The notes under the pieces are model-generated. The model was not told the origin of the DNA. It ran no database searches and saw nothing but the letters and a program-made list of their open reading frames with translations. Positions 22,979 through 35,221 of a stretch of DNA of 64,000 bases are shown here, piece after piece. Position numbers and translations under genes: made by a program. The stretch comes from Sorghum bicolor. Taxonomy: Eukaryota > Streptophyta > Magnoliopsida > Poales > Poaceae. The stretch's first letter is position 1. Each line of letters begins with the position of its first letter. The stretch is from contig NC_012870.2 of assembly GCF_000003195.3 (NCBI RefSeq), positions 25,164,501 to 25,228,500 on the forward strand. The letters are read 5' to 3'.

Positions 22979-24817
22979 TGACTGTCCACGACTAATTTCC
23001 GTACTATGACTACTTCCATTATATATCGACCACTTTGACATAGGCGATCCATGAAGTGAAGCTCTCAAGATATCAAGGCCATGCGAAGGGTCAAGTTGCC
23101 AAAAGTGAAATAGTCGAGGCTTCAGCGAAGAGCTACCAAAGATCAATTGAAAACAAAAGCATCCCTAATCGATCTTTGTATATACAAAGTCATTTGCATG
23201 TGCTTTTCTCCATACCCTTTTTCGCACAAGATTTTAACATAACCTCCATGCATATTTTTCATATGACACCACTATAATTAAACTTAAAATAGTTGTAAAC
23301 CATATAAATAGACCGTATTCAGTTTCACGATTTAAGACAACAGAAATTTAAATCTTTGCAAACATAAAATTCATATAGGCATATAGAAGTTTTCTATCAC
23401 ACTGCATAGCAATAAATTATGATAAAACTACAATGGATCATAAAAACTAGTGCCATGAAACACACACAAATGATCCACAAGATCATCTTTGTGGGCATGA
23501 AAGTGATCAGCAATCCTTTTCCATTAAGCCTTTCTTGGCTCCTCATTGGTAGTGATAAAATATGTGCTAATGCTCTTCCATAAGATGTACGATAGAATAT
23601 CCTCCATATAAGTGCAGTTTTCTGCCCTCTTGAATTTCTTTGCACTACAAGGTTCTGCATTAGGTTAGGTGCCAAAGGTTTCATAAAGATGTGGAGATGG
23701 AGGGCTATAGATGGCGATGTGGCGGGAGGGAGTGGGAGCAGGGGTGTGGGAAAAAAGAATGGTGTGGGAAGGGGTTGCCCATAAAAAAACTATAGAGTAT
23801 TGAGCTTCGATACATCCCTAGGAATGGGGATGAAAGGGAGATTTGAGGGCCTCCATAAAGTACAGACTCGAGTTGAGACCCTGTTGGACTAAGTTTCTTT
23901 ATTTAGCCCTAAAAATTAGATTAGGGGTCATGTTTAAAGTCCTTGTTGGAGATGCTCCAATACACAATTGCATGGGTTTGTGTGTCAGCAAATAAAAATA
24001 ATCTCAACATACATGTGTCGGGCATCTGCACTTGACAAAGTTTAACCCTCGATGATTTATAGAGTATGATCAATTTGTCATATACGGGCGACCTTAATCA
24101 GCATGTGGGTGCTGGTAATAAGTATAAACACATGAATTTCTCTTCCTCATTTTCCTTTATTGTTTAGTAGTACCGCACTACCCATCGACCGTCGACACAC
24201 CCAACCTCTGTTGCTGCCGACGGCCATGCCACACTACCAACCTTGCCACTCTAGATCACCCATCCTCTAAACCCACAAAGAGGAAAGCTCGGCCCATCAT
24301 CCCTGCCACCGATTTCAGCATTATCTCCCGCCATCCATTCCACGTCACCCCACCGTCTTGCTCACTACCCCTTCAACCGCCACCATCACCGGACCGACTA
24401 CAATTCGAGGCTTCATCGCCTTCTAAGATTGCAAGCCATTAGAAACTTCTTCAAAGACCCCACTCTAATCCCTAGTGGCATAGACAGGGGCGTAGGGGGC
24501 TAGGCATCCCTAACATTTCATGCTCCCCATTAATACATCCATTAATTAGCTACTTAATGTTCAAATTAGTTAGTTAATAATGTAATTTGTATTCAATTTT
24601 CTTCTCTAAAAACATCTTATATATTTAAAATTTGGCTTATTTATTATTTTTCCATCTCTTTTGTTCCTTTTATTTACTATTTTTTTTTCTAAAAAACATC
24701 TTAGTTCATCCTCACAGTAGACTCAATAATTAGTTTGTTAAATATAATTAATTCTTTTATTTTATAGATTTCTTTTGTATCGTAACACAATATTTGATTT
24801 TTATGTATACTCGGATG
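22979..24817. other. Intergenic, no gene seen
   Basis: Mixed-composition DNA. A GC-richer patch at 24180-24500 and phrases such as CCTTGTTGGAGATGCTCC near 23940 suggest old transposon debris, but I find no paired termini, TSDs or domains. Confidence 0.4.
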
Positions 24818-24918
24818 TGGCTAAACCACCGCTTAATGACCTCGGGCAGCCGTCTGGGCTCATCAGCGAAGCGCAAAGGGAATTTTTAAGCAAAGTGCAA
24901 AGGGATTTTTTATTTGTA

Positions 24919-25995
24919 TAAAAGATAATACTATTAAAAAATATTTCTAACAACGCCTTTTTTATGGTCGGCTCAATCTAAAACCGCATCTACAAATGGT
25001 TCCCAAATGAGCCACTTTTAGAAATGCTTTCATAGGGGTGGTTGTATTTTTATCCGCCTCTACAAATGCCCTTATTTATAGGGGTGGTTCTAGATCCAAC
25101 TGTCCTTACAAATTGATTTGTGAGCTGCCCCTACAAATGGGCGCCGAACAACAGAATTACATATTAAATTGAATTTTTTAAACAACCTCGGATGGAGGTA
25201 TGACCAAAATAAAAGTTGTAGATCTCAAAAGTTATAGAACGTTGTGGTTGAGACAATTTTTCTTTTAAAATTATCTATCCAAGAAAAATTACATTTGAAT
25301 TTCTCAAATTTGAAATTCAAAATTTTCAAATAACTTTAGATGGAGAAATGATCAAAACAAAAGTTATAGATATTAAAAAGTTATATAATTTTATAGTTGA
25401 CAAATTTTGTATTTGAAATCATGTATTCAAGGAAATTGTGTTTGAATTTTCTCATATATGAAATTCGATTTTTTCAAACGACATCGTTTGGAGAAACGAT
25501 CGAAACAAATGTAGATCTCAAAAAGTTAGAAACCTTTGTAGTAAAAAACTTTTTTTATTTAAAATCATCTATCTGTGAAAAATTAAGTTTAAATTTCTAA
25601 AATTTAAAATTCAAATTCTTCAAAGGAGATTGAATGGAGAAATGATCAAACCCAAAGTTGTAGATCTAAAAAATCTATAAAAAATTATATTTGTCAATTT
25701 TTTTTGAATTTGATTAAAGTCCCAAATACTTATTTTAAAATTGGATGAAGATAAAATGAGAGGAGCGGATATCCTATTATATATAATATATGGCGGCCTG
25801 TGGTGGCATGGGTTTGCAGTTGAGCTAGCGGGTCTCGATCTCTGAATTATTTTTTTTTCTATTTTCTGAGGCTAATTTATGATTTCTGAAAAATGATTTG
25901 TAGAGACGGTTCGTTTTTTAGCCGTCTCTAAAATATCCAGCCACCCCTAAATTTGTGATACATGGAACACTAACATGTAAAAATTTCTATCTCAA
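24919..25995. mobile_element. CACTA-like non-autonomous insertion in copy A
   Basis: It is absent from the matching point of copy B (about 42350). It has subterminal-type motifs in both orientations: CCGCATCTACAAATGG, TAGGGGTGGTTG and CCGCCTCTACAAATG at the left, TTTGTAGAGACGGTTCG and AGCCGTCTCTAAAA at the right. Exact termini and TSD are not resolved, so the superfamily is inferred from the repeats. The middle holds the 147-bp tandem repeats described separately. Confidence 0.6.
25188..25690. repeat. About four tandem copies of a 147-bp unit
   Basis: The phrase GGAGAAATGATCAAAACAAA followed by AGTTGTAGATCT recurs at about 25191, 25339, 25488 and 25634, a spacing of 146-149 bp. Units are diverged and AT-rich, with TTTGAATTTCTCAAATTTGAA-type arms between them. 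No long open frame runs through. Confidence 0.85.
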
Positions 25996-26837
25996 CAGTT
26001 TTTGGTTGTGTATGTATCTCATCACATATGATCGTTTTTGGTTGTGGTTTAAACGGCGCCTCTATATGTCTAAATACTGGCTCCGCCCTTGTAACCCCTA
26101 ATCCCCATTGTCCTTCCACCGGCAGCGTCGTCGCTGCTTCGCCATCTCCATCCCCTAACATGATCGGAGCAGATGAAGCCGAGGCACATGCGTGTGGAGA
26201 GGAGGAAGATAAGGTGTGCGCACGTATGGGGTTGCTCTGTCCAACTATTGTATGTCGACAGGGCGTACTATGCACACTGATTAGAAAACTGTGGTCAAAT
26301 ACACTGCCCTGTCTTAGCCAGCTCGATGAGCTCGGTGCTATCCCCAAGTTTGCGTTCACGTAGTTGTCCGTTAGCAGACAGGCAGACACGCCGGCCGATA
26401 ATAGTCACTCATCCATATACCCTGAACAGAGCAGGAGCATATCACGGTCGCAGAGTGCCGAACAACAGCTAATGTGGATTACGCGTTCACGCACGGACAA
26501 ACATGCATTCGTCGGCTCGTCGCAGAGTCCCCACGTACGACGCCGCTTTGGTCAGTCAGATACAAGCCGCGGCACAACGGAGTAAATTCTGCATATCTAA
26601 CCTGGAGTATATATATATATGCAGCATGATTGTCGGCACAAATGACAAGCATCTCTCATTCTCCCTCTGTTCGCCATTATTTATTGCTTTTTTTTTTTAA
26701 AGGAGGCGAAGCCTCTGCTTTTAAGAAAGCATAGCATACAGAGTTTGAAGTTTGAACAACCGTCCAAAACCAACAGAACTACTGGGAACACCAGTTACTC
26801 AGCAACACAAAGAGGTAAGCAAAAGCTAAACCAGCCA

Positions 26838-29800
26838 CTAGATTTCAACGACATCAGTAGAGCTGAACACCGTGGGCTTGAAATCTCCAATCCATAGCAT
26901 GATGTCGTCTTTCACTTGCTTGACTCGAGCCCAATCATCTTCCTTAAGCAGAATACTCCATTTCTGCATAAATGTTACAGCAGAGTATATGATGTCAGAG
27001 GGATACTTTGGAAACTCATGCTGAATAGCCATCCTGTTTCTGTTGATCCAGATGGCCCAAGCGAAACCTGCAAAGACAAACAAAATGAACCTAGTAGGTA
27101 AAGGCCCCTTGCCTTGAGTCCAAGATTCAGAAAAATCTTTAAGAGAGGTCGGGTAATTATTCCACTTAAAGATTTCCTGGAGAAAACCCCAGACCATCCT
27201 GGCCACGCAGCACCCAAAGAAGATATGGTTCACAGATTCACTCCCATCCCCTAGACAGCAAGAATCACCCCCTCTCCAACCCCTTTTAACCAAGCTGACA
27301 GCACATTGTAATTTGTTATTGAAAATTTGCCACAAAAAGAATTTTATCTTCATCGGGACCCTACACTTCCAAATATATCCCGCCACCCTACTAGGCATAC
27401 CTCCATCAGTTAAAAACCTATAAAGGGACTTGGTAGAAAAGCCGCCCTTGCCTTCCAGGGCCCATGTAACGATATCTGAATTGTCCTCCTCTAAGGTGAT
27501 CTTATTAAGCTCTTCCTTGAGTTCAGACCACCTTTCAAAATCCTTAACAGATAAAGTTCTTTTAAAATCCACCCACCAATCATTATCTGCCCAGCAATCA
27601 GCAACTATTACTTCAGGATCCCTAGCCAGTATGAAAAGATCCTCATACGCAACTTTTAGAGGCACATCCAATAACCAGCAATCCTGCCAAAACCTACAAT
27701 TTAGACCATTTCTTACTTTGAAAATTGCCCCCCACTTGAAAAGATTTTTAACTTTGTGAAGCCCCTGCCAAAATTGTGAACTTCCCTTCCTTGGGGCAGA
27801 GAAAAAATTACAACCATCAAGGTATTTGGCTTTAATGAGTTTAAACCATAGCTCATCAGGTTCCTGCAGGATTTTCCAAATCCATTTTACCAGTAAACAA
27901 TCATTCATTATTCTAGTATTGATTATCCCTAGACCACCTTGGTCTTTAGGTCTGCTAATCATTTCCCACTTAGCCATGTGGTACTTAAATTTTCCATCCG
28001 CACCTTGCCAAAGGAAAGACGCTCTAATGCCATCCATCTTTTTGTGAGCTCCATCCACCAACCAGTAAAAACCCATGCAGTAAAGAGGAATACTACTAAG
28101 ACAAGAGTTGGTGAGAATCTGTCTCCCTCCTGAAGTAAGATGTTTGCCTTTCCAAGGATCTAATCTCTTGAGCATCTTCTGGAAAACAGGTTCAAAGGCC
28201 CCCATGCCTAGGTGATGATCACTAATTGGGATACCAAGATATTTGAGAGGAAGGTCCCCTAAAGCGCAGTTTAACATATTCGCAATCCTTTCTTTTTCCA
28301 GTTGTGGATAACCAAAAACGAAAACTTCACTTTTGTGATAGTTTATCTTAAGACCAGTCAGCCATTCAAAGCAATATAGAATAAGCTTAAGGTTTGTAAC
28401 AGACTGGTCTGACCCATCAATCATGATGACAGTATCATCAGCATATTGGATATGGGAAATCCCCCCTGGGATAAGATATTCTAGGACACCTTTAATATGG
28501 CCTTTACTCACAGCTTTATTAAGCATAACCCCCAGAACATCAGCTACCAGGTTGAAAAGAAGAGGGGAAAGGGGATCTCCTTGTCTTAACCCTCTATAGG
28601 TCCTAAAATAATTGCTTCTCTCACCATTCACATTGATGCACACTTTCCCACCTCGAACAGTATCCATAATCCAAGCAACCCACTTAGGATGGAAATTCCT
28701 TCCCACCATCACTTGCTCCAAAAAATCCCACCGCACACGGTCATAAGCTTTTTCAAAATCAATTTTGAGAATCACCCCTTGGGCCTTGGATTTCCTTAAA
28801 TCGTGTAAAACTTCATGCAGAATTACTACCCCTTCAAGAATATTTCTACCTTTAACAAAGCCCGTTTGGTTGGGGTTAATAATATGTTTGGCAATAGGGA
28901 CTAGTCTGTTAGTCAAAGCTTTGGTAATCCATTTATAATCCACATTAAGCAAGCAGATGGGTCTATACTGTTTTATAGTGTTGGCCTCCTTGACCTTAGG
29001 CACTAGAGTAATTACTCCATAGTTTAGTCTCTTAATGTCTAAGCGCCGCTTATGTAGATCATCAAATAAGGCACAGATTTCTTTTTTAAGAGATTCCCAG
29101 AAACTCCTAAAGAAAGAAACTCCAAAGCCATTAGGTCCAGGAGCCGAATTAATTCTCATCTCCATGATGACATCTTTAATCTCCTCTATTTCAAAATTCC
29201 TCACCATATAAGTGCTATCAACCTCAGATAGAACATAACGATGTGGCCAAAAGTTGGAGTTCAGCTTCATCTGACATGGCTGACTATTGCCAAACAGATT
29301 TTTATAATATTGTACTATATGATCTGTGATCTCCTTCTGTCCCCTGATCTCTCCTTGATCAGAGTCCAAAGAAACAATAGTATTTTTCCTTCTCCTACCA
29401 TTAGCAAATTGATGAAAGAAGTTAGTATTAGCATCCCCTTCCAGAACCCATTTCTGGCCTGATCTTTGTTTCCAATAAATTTCCTCTAGTCTGATGAAAC
29501 TATCCAGTTCATCTTCTAGCCTTATTCTTTCATTCCATTCCTCCATAGAAAGAAGTCTATCCTCAGCAACAATGTCCAGCTCTTGTATCCTCTTAGTAAT
29601 ACAATCTTTATTGGCCCTTTGAGCACCTTTCCATTTCAGGTTCCATCCTCTAAGAAATTGTCTAAGTTTAAGCAGGCACCCATGCCAAATATCCAAAGAA
29701 TAGTCTGAATATAAATAAGCACCCCTGATCCACCTCCATCTATCTTGAACCATCTCACCAAAACCCTCTTGCAGCAGCCATTGCTCATTGAAGGAAAAAT

Positions 29801-30524
29801 AGGACGCTCTAGTATTGCCAACTTCCCCAGAATCAAGAATCAAGGGACAATGGTCAGAGCCAACCCTGGCTTTTGACCAAGCCCGACAATTAGGAAACTT
29901 AAACTCCCAGCTATCAGAGACTAAAATACGATCTAATTTGATTAGAGTCGGATCCTTTTGTTTGTTAGACCACGTGAATTTAGAACCGGCCACAAAAATT
30001 TCTCTCAGGTGAAATCTCCCAATAAAATTGTTGAAAACATCCATCAATCTTTGGTCACCTTGACCTTTATTTCTCTCATTATTATTCCTAATGAGGTTAA
30101 AGTCCCCACCCAACACCACAGGTAGGTTCTCCCTATCACAATTATCAGATAATTCCAGAATAAAATCCTCAGAACGGTCGTGTTGAGCTGGACCATATAT
30201 GTCTACCACCCAAAATCTAAAATTACTCAACCTGTTTCTAATAAGAATCCACAAGCTGTATTGTAGATATTTAGTATCTTCAATTTCACAAATGTCAGAA
30301 TTAACACCTACAGCCAAACCTCCAGAGTGGCCTTTGGCAGGAATCCAATGCCACACCATGGCTTTGTTCCCTGCCATTTCCTTCAACTCCCCATCAGCAA
30401 AATCCTGTTTAATAGTTTCCTGGAGAGCTACAACATCTAGGTCCTCCTGTGTAATATGGTTAGCAACTAGTTTCCTCCTATGAGATTTCCCAACCCCCCT
30501 AGCATTCCAAAATAGAATCTTCAT
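26838..30524 (-). CDS. LINE ORF2: endonuclease-reverse transcriptase, 1228 aa, intact
   Basis: The enzyme nicks target DNA and reverse-transcribes the LINE RNA in place. An AP-endonuclease-like domain spans about residues 1-230: the first line is MKILFWNARG, ALQET holds a Glu near 36, LGGDFNLI an Asp near 141, and GSDHCP the Asp-His near 224-225. Reverse transcriptase covers about 460-760, with LKIDFEKAYDRV near 587, GLRQGDPLSPLLF near 645-660 and the catalytic YADD at about 694-697. One RT-region motif reads APGPNGF where APGPDGF is usual. A C-terminal zf-RVT domain contains KCRVPMKIKFFLWQ and NHIFFGCCVARMVW. There is no internal stop. Its ATG lies inside the last 26 nt of ORF1 in a different frame, so reinitiation or shunting may be needed for expression. 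Confidence 0.95.
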   Translation of the reverse strand: MKILFWNARGVGKSHRRKLVANHITQEDLDVVALQETIKQDFADGELKEMAGNKAMVWHWIPAKGHSGGLAVGVNSDICEIEDTKYLQYSLWILIRNRLSNFRFWVVDIYGPAQHDRSEDFILELSDNCDRENLPVVLGGDFNLIRNNNERNKGQGDQRLMDVFNNFIGRFHLREIFVAGSKFTWSNKQKDPTLIKLDRILVSDSWEFKFPNCRAWSKARVGSDHCPLILDSGEVGNTRASYFSFNEQWLLQEGFGEMVQDRWRWIRGAYLYSDYSLDIWHGCLLKLRQFLRGWNLKWKGAQRANKDCITKRIQELDIVAEDRLLSMEEWNERIRLEDELDSFIRLEEIYWKQRSGQKWVLEGDANTNFFHQFANGRRRKNTIVSLDSDQGEIRGQKEITDHIVQYYKNLFGNSQPCQMKLNSNFWPHRYVLSEVDSTYMVRNFEIEEIKDVIMEMRINSAPGPNGFGVSFFRSFWESLKKEICALFDDLHKRRLDIKRLNYGVITLVPKVKEANTIKQYRPICLLNVDYKWITKALTNRLVPIAKHIINPNQTGFVKGRNILEGVVILHEVLHDLRKSKAQGVILKIDFEKAYDRVRWDFLEQVMVGRNFHPKWVAWIMDTVRGGKVCINVNGERSNYFRTYRGLRQGDPLSPLLFNLVADVLGVMLNKAVSKGHIKGVLEYLIPGGISHIQYADDTVIMIDGSDQSVTNLKLILYCFEWLTGLKINYHKSEVFVFGYPQLEKERIANMLNCALGDLPLKYLGIPISDHHLGMGAFEPVFQKMLKRLDPWKGKHLTSGGRQILTNSCLSSIPLYCMGFYWLVDGAHKKMDGIRASFLWQGADGKFKYHMAKWEMISRPKDQGGLGIINTRIMNDCLLVKWIWKILQEPDELWFKLIKAKYLDGCNFFSAPRKGSSQFWQGLHKVKNLFKWGAIFKVRNGLNCRFWQDCWLLDVPLKVAYEDLFILARDPEVIVADCWADNDWWVDFKRTLSVKDFERWSELKEELNKITLEEDNSDIVTWALEGKGGFSTKSLYRFLTDGGMPSRVAGYIWKCRVPMKIKFFLWQIFNNKLQCAVSLVKRGWRGGDSCCLGDGSESVNHIFFGCCVARMVWGFLQEIFKWNNYPTSLKDFSESWTQGKGPLPTRFILFVFAGFAWAIWINRNRMAIQHEFPKYPSDIIYSAVTFMQKWSILLKEDDWARVKQVKDDIMLWIGDFKPTVFSSTDVVEI

Positions 30525-33500
30525 TTTGTTTTGTTGAAGTAATCACATCTTGATCATCTGTAGGATTGCCTAACAGTTCTCCTCCCTTGGAGAGAAAGTC
30601 AGAACACTCCCTGTTTTGATTAGAAATAACCTCCATGGTTAGATCCTCAAAATCACCCCCCTGTGGGACATCCTTAGCTTTCTGTGATTCTAGAAAGGTT
30701 TTATATCTAGCCTCTGCTATAGCCGCTCTAGCCAATTCTTCTAATTTAAAAACATCTAGTTGTTCATCCACATTCCCTATATCTATATCCAAGTCACTAA
30801 TAACAGAAGCTAAAGCCGCATTTGCAGTGTTATTTAGAACAGTAAAAGGATTTTTAGAAGTTATACCTGAAATGTTGTTCCTCTCCATAGCTCTCCTTGA
30901 GGCCTTCTCAGCAATAGGAATCCCATCCCTTGAAATCCTGCTGCTAGTCCTCGAAGCAACCACAACTCGATTCTTCATATGCTTTTTTGGTTTTTTGGAC
31001 TTGGAAGGCTGCCACCCCTGGCTGTTCTCCTCCAAATCAGAATCTTTACTTTGGCATGAAATCACATCCATCAGATCCTCCCCTTCCATTTCACCCCCAC
31101 CTTTCCTTATAGCTTGGGGGGACTTATGTTCCACAAAAGATTCATTGTTAAGTCCACACTCTGGGGAAAAAACATTTTCTTGAGTTAAAGATTCCATTGG
31201 AGACTCTTCATGTTGTACCTCAGTTATCTTCAGATTCGGCCAATTTGATTTCTCCATCAAAAAAGGACCGTCAGTACCAACAATAAACTGAGAATCTAAG
31301 GGTACTGGAACAACTACAGTGTCTTTCCTCTGGTCTTCAAGCACAAATCCAGACCCGAATTTGTCCCCTTGTTTCTCCAATGTGACAGGGTAGCTTTCTG
31401 CTCCTTCCTTAATTCTGGGCTGATTGTTATCAATCTGCAGTAATCCAATATCAGGGTGAAAAGCTGCTAAAGGAACACCCCTGTCTTCTGTACTCTGAGT
31501 ATTAGTGACTCCCAAAAACTCTGGTTCAACTAACTCCTCCATGGAGTCATCTTGATAAGTGTCTCCCTCTTTATCAATCTTCCCCATCCTATCAAACTTA
31601 CTGCTCGATTTCCGACCTTTGTCTCCCTTGTGGTGGTTATCAGGATCTTTGTCATGAAAGTCACTAGGTTTACTCCGACCAGGTGGTCTAGGAGGTCCAC
31701 CTTTTCCTCCTTTTGTCCCCCCTTGGGAATCCTCCACCTCAAATTTCAGATTAATACCTTCTCCATTGAAGAAATACTCAATATATCCTTTTACAGCTGA
31801 TGGGTTCCTACATCTCCCCTTCACCCTCACCGGTTCGTCTCTAATCAGACTCAACTCATCTACCACCAGTGGTTCAAGTGATTTCCTTAACTGTTTCCAC
31901 ATCTCTAGCAAATCCTGGAACATTGTGTATCTTGATCCATACTGTTTGCAGAATAGAGGAAACCGCTGGATTAATAGAAGATTTCTCAATTTTACTTTTC
32001 AGGCCAAATAGAGACATTTCCAAGCAGGTGAGTCTAGAAAATGTTTCCAATGATTTGTTGTCAGGAAAGGTAACTAAATACTCTTGAAGGTCCATTTTCC
32101 TGACTTTAAAATCCCAGTCTCCTTGAACCAAGTGTTTTAATTCTCTGTCAAGCTTTTCTTCAGAAGCATCCCCTTCTAAGATAGTGATAATACCAGTAGC
32201 AGCAGCCTCCTTGGCTTTAGTTTCAGGAATGTTAAAAGAATAAAAACCCTGCCCTGGAATACCAAAACCAAACATCTGTAGCTTCTTGCCACCAAAAGCA
32301 TTACAATCCACTGCCATGTGTCCCCTAAGCTTACATTTGTAACAAACTGGCTCTTCATTACACTCAGACTGATGGTGACCCGAGCCCAGACATCTAAAGC
32401 ACTTAATCTCAGTAGGTTTGTTAGATTTCATACCTTCAGCCTGCCTAGCTCCTTTGTCCCGGGGGCCATCACTTCCCAGATCACTTTTGGACCATCTCTC
32501 TCCACGATTCCAGCTTCCATGTTGGTTCTGGTGACGAATATTGTGTGTATTGCTCCAAGTGTGTTGAGGGAAACCACCCCAGCTCCCTTGCTGGTTAGGA
32601 ATTCTTGTAGCTTCTCCTCGTCCAAAGTAGGAAGGGGTCTGGTTTTGAATCTCCCTAAATCTCTCCTTATCTCTATCACCTTGATATCTATTCTGACCAC
32701 CAAATATCTCCATTCTCCGGCCTTTGAAACCCCCCCTTTCTGAAGCTCCCGCTCCCCTACCTCCAGTCCTCATCAATTGGTGGCGCAGATCTTGTTCCCC
32801 CAAGTCCTCACCCAGCAGGTCATCCTCCTCCATCCACTCATCCTGCCTACGTTTACCAGAGTTCCTGGTAAGATTCATACCAGTCCCAGAAACAGCTTGA
32901 GCAAAGGTGAGGGGAAGAGTATGCGGCGGTGGTAGAACCCTAACTCTGCGAGAATTGTGTCTATCTCTATCTCCTGGACGAGCTGGATAAAGCACATCAA
33001 GTGTAAGTCTTCCTTTGGGAATCCAATATAGCCCCGGCCCAGGCCCATCAGGGGTCCAAGAGTGGTCGAAGCGATAATCCCAGCCCAACTCCATATTCTG
33101 ATCCCCAGTTATTCTCCCACATTTTTCTGCCTCCTCCCGCTCTGTGCAGGCAAAACCCGACGCCATTGCTGCAACAGGGAGCTTCGCATGTTCCTGAACT
33201 TTTGGATATCCAAGAGCCGACATCCTGTCAATGGAAACCTCCAACCTATCACAAGCCTGGGCCAAGTCCTTAAGCTCAGACTCTGCATCCCGAGAACTGA
33301 ACAAATTGCACTTGATATCATTAGCTATCTGTGAACGAGCCAAATGCCTGCCTCCTTTCGTAGATGGACAGTACCCAGAATCATCCTGAATCCACTTCGA
33401 AATTTGTCCAGGCACCATGGTTAATCTGCGATGGGCGCCCTTGCCCACCCGATTCCCCTGTTCAATTGTAGGCCAGTGCTCCTGTTCAGAGAATAGGCAA

Positions 33501-33649
33501 GCACTGTGAGGTGAAATTGGCTCCCCATTCTTCACCAATCTCCCATGATTAGTTGAGGAATCAGCAATGTTCTGTAACCGCCAAACATCCCGGCGGCGAC
33601 AGGCCTCCGCCGTGGAGGGTCTCTCGCTGTCAGACCCCACAGTCACCAT
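30499..33649 (-). pseudogene. LINE ORF1: zinc-knuckle RNA-binding protein, one frameshift
   Basis: The product coats LINE RNA. The first frame (33649-31874, 591 codons) starts MVTVGSDSER and carries two CCHC knuckles: CFRCLGSGHHQSEC (residues 417-430) and CYKCKLRGHMAVDC (436-449). It then enters a DUF4283-like region (TVWIKIHNVPGF). It stops at 31874, while a second frame open from 31989 continues the same domain (DEPVRVKGRCR) to 30499. The simplest reading is a one-base indel between about 31875 and 31925. The tail is acidic and Ser/Lys-rich. Programmed frameshifting is possible but I see no clear slippery site. ORF1 overlaps ORF2 by 26 nt. Confidence 0.88.
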
Positions 33650-34102
33650 CCCCAGCCCCGCGAGAGAAGGAAAACAGAGAGGAAGGGAGGGGGAAACGAC
33701 GCGAAATCTAGGGGAAAGGACTCACCGGAGATATCCGATCAGATTCTCCTACTTTTTATCCGGCGAAATCCACCGGAGAGCCCCCACCAGCCGTCGAGCG
33801 CCGCCGTTCCTCCCAGCCCGCCCCCGCTCTTTCTTCGTTAGCCCGTAGAAGCTGCGTGATTGTATGTTTTCTTCGTTCATGGATCTCGCCATTATTTATT
33901 GCTCATGCAGTCATATGCAACTGATGAACCCACCATGGTTTATTTCATCTATTTTTTCTTTTTTCAATCACTCACAGTACGGTACATCAGTTTGTTGAAC
34001 CGGGCAGTTAAACTTTTGTTCGGATCTTGATGTTAGGCCGGTTAACGAAATTTCATTAATTTTAGGAGATCGATATTAAAGGCTTTGGATAAATTTCAAC
34101 AG

Positions 34103-34211
34103 TCTATTCGCTTGAGCTTATCAGCCGAGTCAGTAAGTCATTTATCAATGTTTTTCTCTTACAATAAATTAGTCAATACCTACCATAGCTTATCAGCCAA
34201 ACGAACAAGGC
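34103..34211. mobile_element. Small foldback MITE, about 109 bp
   Basis: Imperfect inverted termini: CTATTCGCTTGAGCTTATCAGCC at the left against GGCTGATAAGC and GTTCGTTTGG read inverted from the right. It is absent from the aligned position in copy B (about 57103). Ends are approximate and no TSD is resolved. Confidence 0.6.
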
Positions 34212-34508
34212 GTGTAGGGAGCAGTTACTAACAATTACTCGCTCAGTTGGATTTCTGGATACATAGATGATAATACGTATCTGGATATATATACTATGCC
34301 TAGATGCATGTTAAAAACTATCATCTAAAAAAGACAAAAAGATTTACAATTTGGAATGGAGGAGTAGCAAACCTTGAAAGCAAGAACGATATAGCTAGGC
34401 CTCATTTAAATTTTATTTGCTGACAGTGAGATTACCTTATTTAGCTTGCGACTTATTGCGTCATCAATATATATAATCTACTGCATGCCTCCTGATCTTA
34501 GTAAGGGG

Positions 34509-35212
34509 TAGGGATGAAAACGGATCGGATCGGTGCGGGTAATGCCTTTTCCATATCCTAATCCGCTTTTCTTTGTCGGATTCGGTGCGGAGCGGATAAT
34601 ACACGGATGCGGATGTGGATACAGTTTTTTTCGGTAGTCGGAACTGGTACGGATATGGAGCGGAAACGGATCGGAGACGGATTTTAATAGTCGAGTAACA
34701 TGTGCATACATAGAGAATTATATGCTTGTCAAGAATTTATTTAGTACAGAACAAGAATAGGCAATAGATAATAATCGTGCATTGCATTCCATGTTGCTGC
34801 TTTCACACTAATAATTAACACTTTACATGATATCTCCACTAAAAAATAATAAGTTATTAGCCAATAAATAATAGCATCTAGCAAATTTCTTAATTTAAAA
34901 ATTAGAACATTAAACAACAACATCAAAAAATAAAAGTCCTCAGCTAACAAACTTTTTAAAATCCTAAATTCTGTAGTTTTGGAAGAGAAATCTTCGGATA
35001 TCCTATTTTGAACATCGGATAATCCGCATAAAATTTGCGGATAATCCATATCCGCCGGATTTTACCTATTCCATATCCTACCCCGTATCCGCAGACAATC
35101 GGATTCGGATTATCCGTATCCGCACGGATGTTAAAAGTTCTTTTCCATATCCTCAAAATTCGGATTCGGATCGGATCGGTTCGGAGAATTATCCGCACCA
35201 CTTTCACCCCTA
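34509..35212. mobile_element. Non-autonomous hAT element, 704 bp
   Basis: The left end is TAGGGATGAAAACGG and the right end is the inverse of TAGGGGTGAAAGTGG. It is flanked by an exact 8-bp duplication GTAAGGGG (34501-34508 and 35213-35220). Subterminal regions are dense in CGGATCGGAT/ATCCG motifs. No transposase is encoded. Copy B lacks it. Confidence 0.93.
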
Positions 35213-35221
35213 GTAAGGGGT

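Larger units (their letters stand above)
26689..33886 (-). mobile_element. L1-type LINE, 7,198 bp, with 17-bp target-site duplication
   Basis: The identical 17-mer CGCCATTATTTATTGCT flanks it at 26672-26688 and 33887-33903. A T-run on the plus strand at 26689-26698 is the element's poly(A) tail, so it reads on the minus strand. It encodes ORF1 (33649-30499, with one frameshift) and an uninterrupted ORF2 (30524-26838). A GC-rich 5' untranslated region of about 237 bp lies at 33650-33886. Copy B has an empty site at about 56951-56968. Full length, long perfect TSD and open ORF2 indicate a fairly recent insertion. Confidence 0.97.

Noticed and set aside
31874..31989. Programmed frameshift in LINE ORF1
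   Set aside because: No convincing slippery heptamer or downstream pseudoknot seen, and a single indel in a pseudogenising element is simpler; kept only as an alternative.
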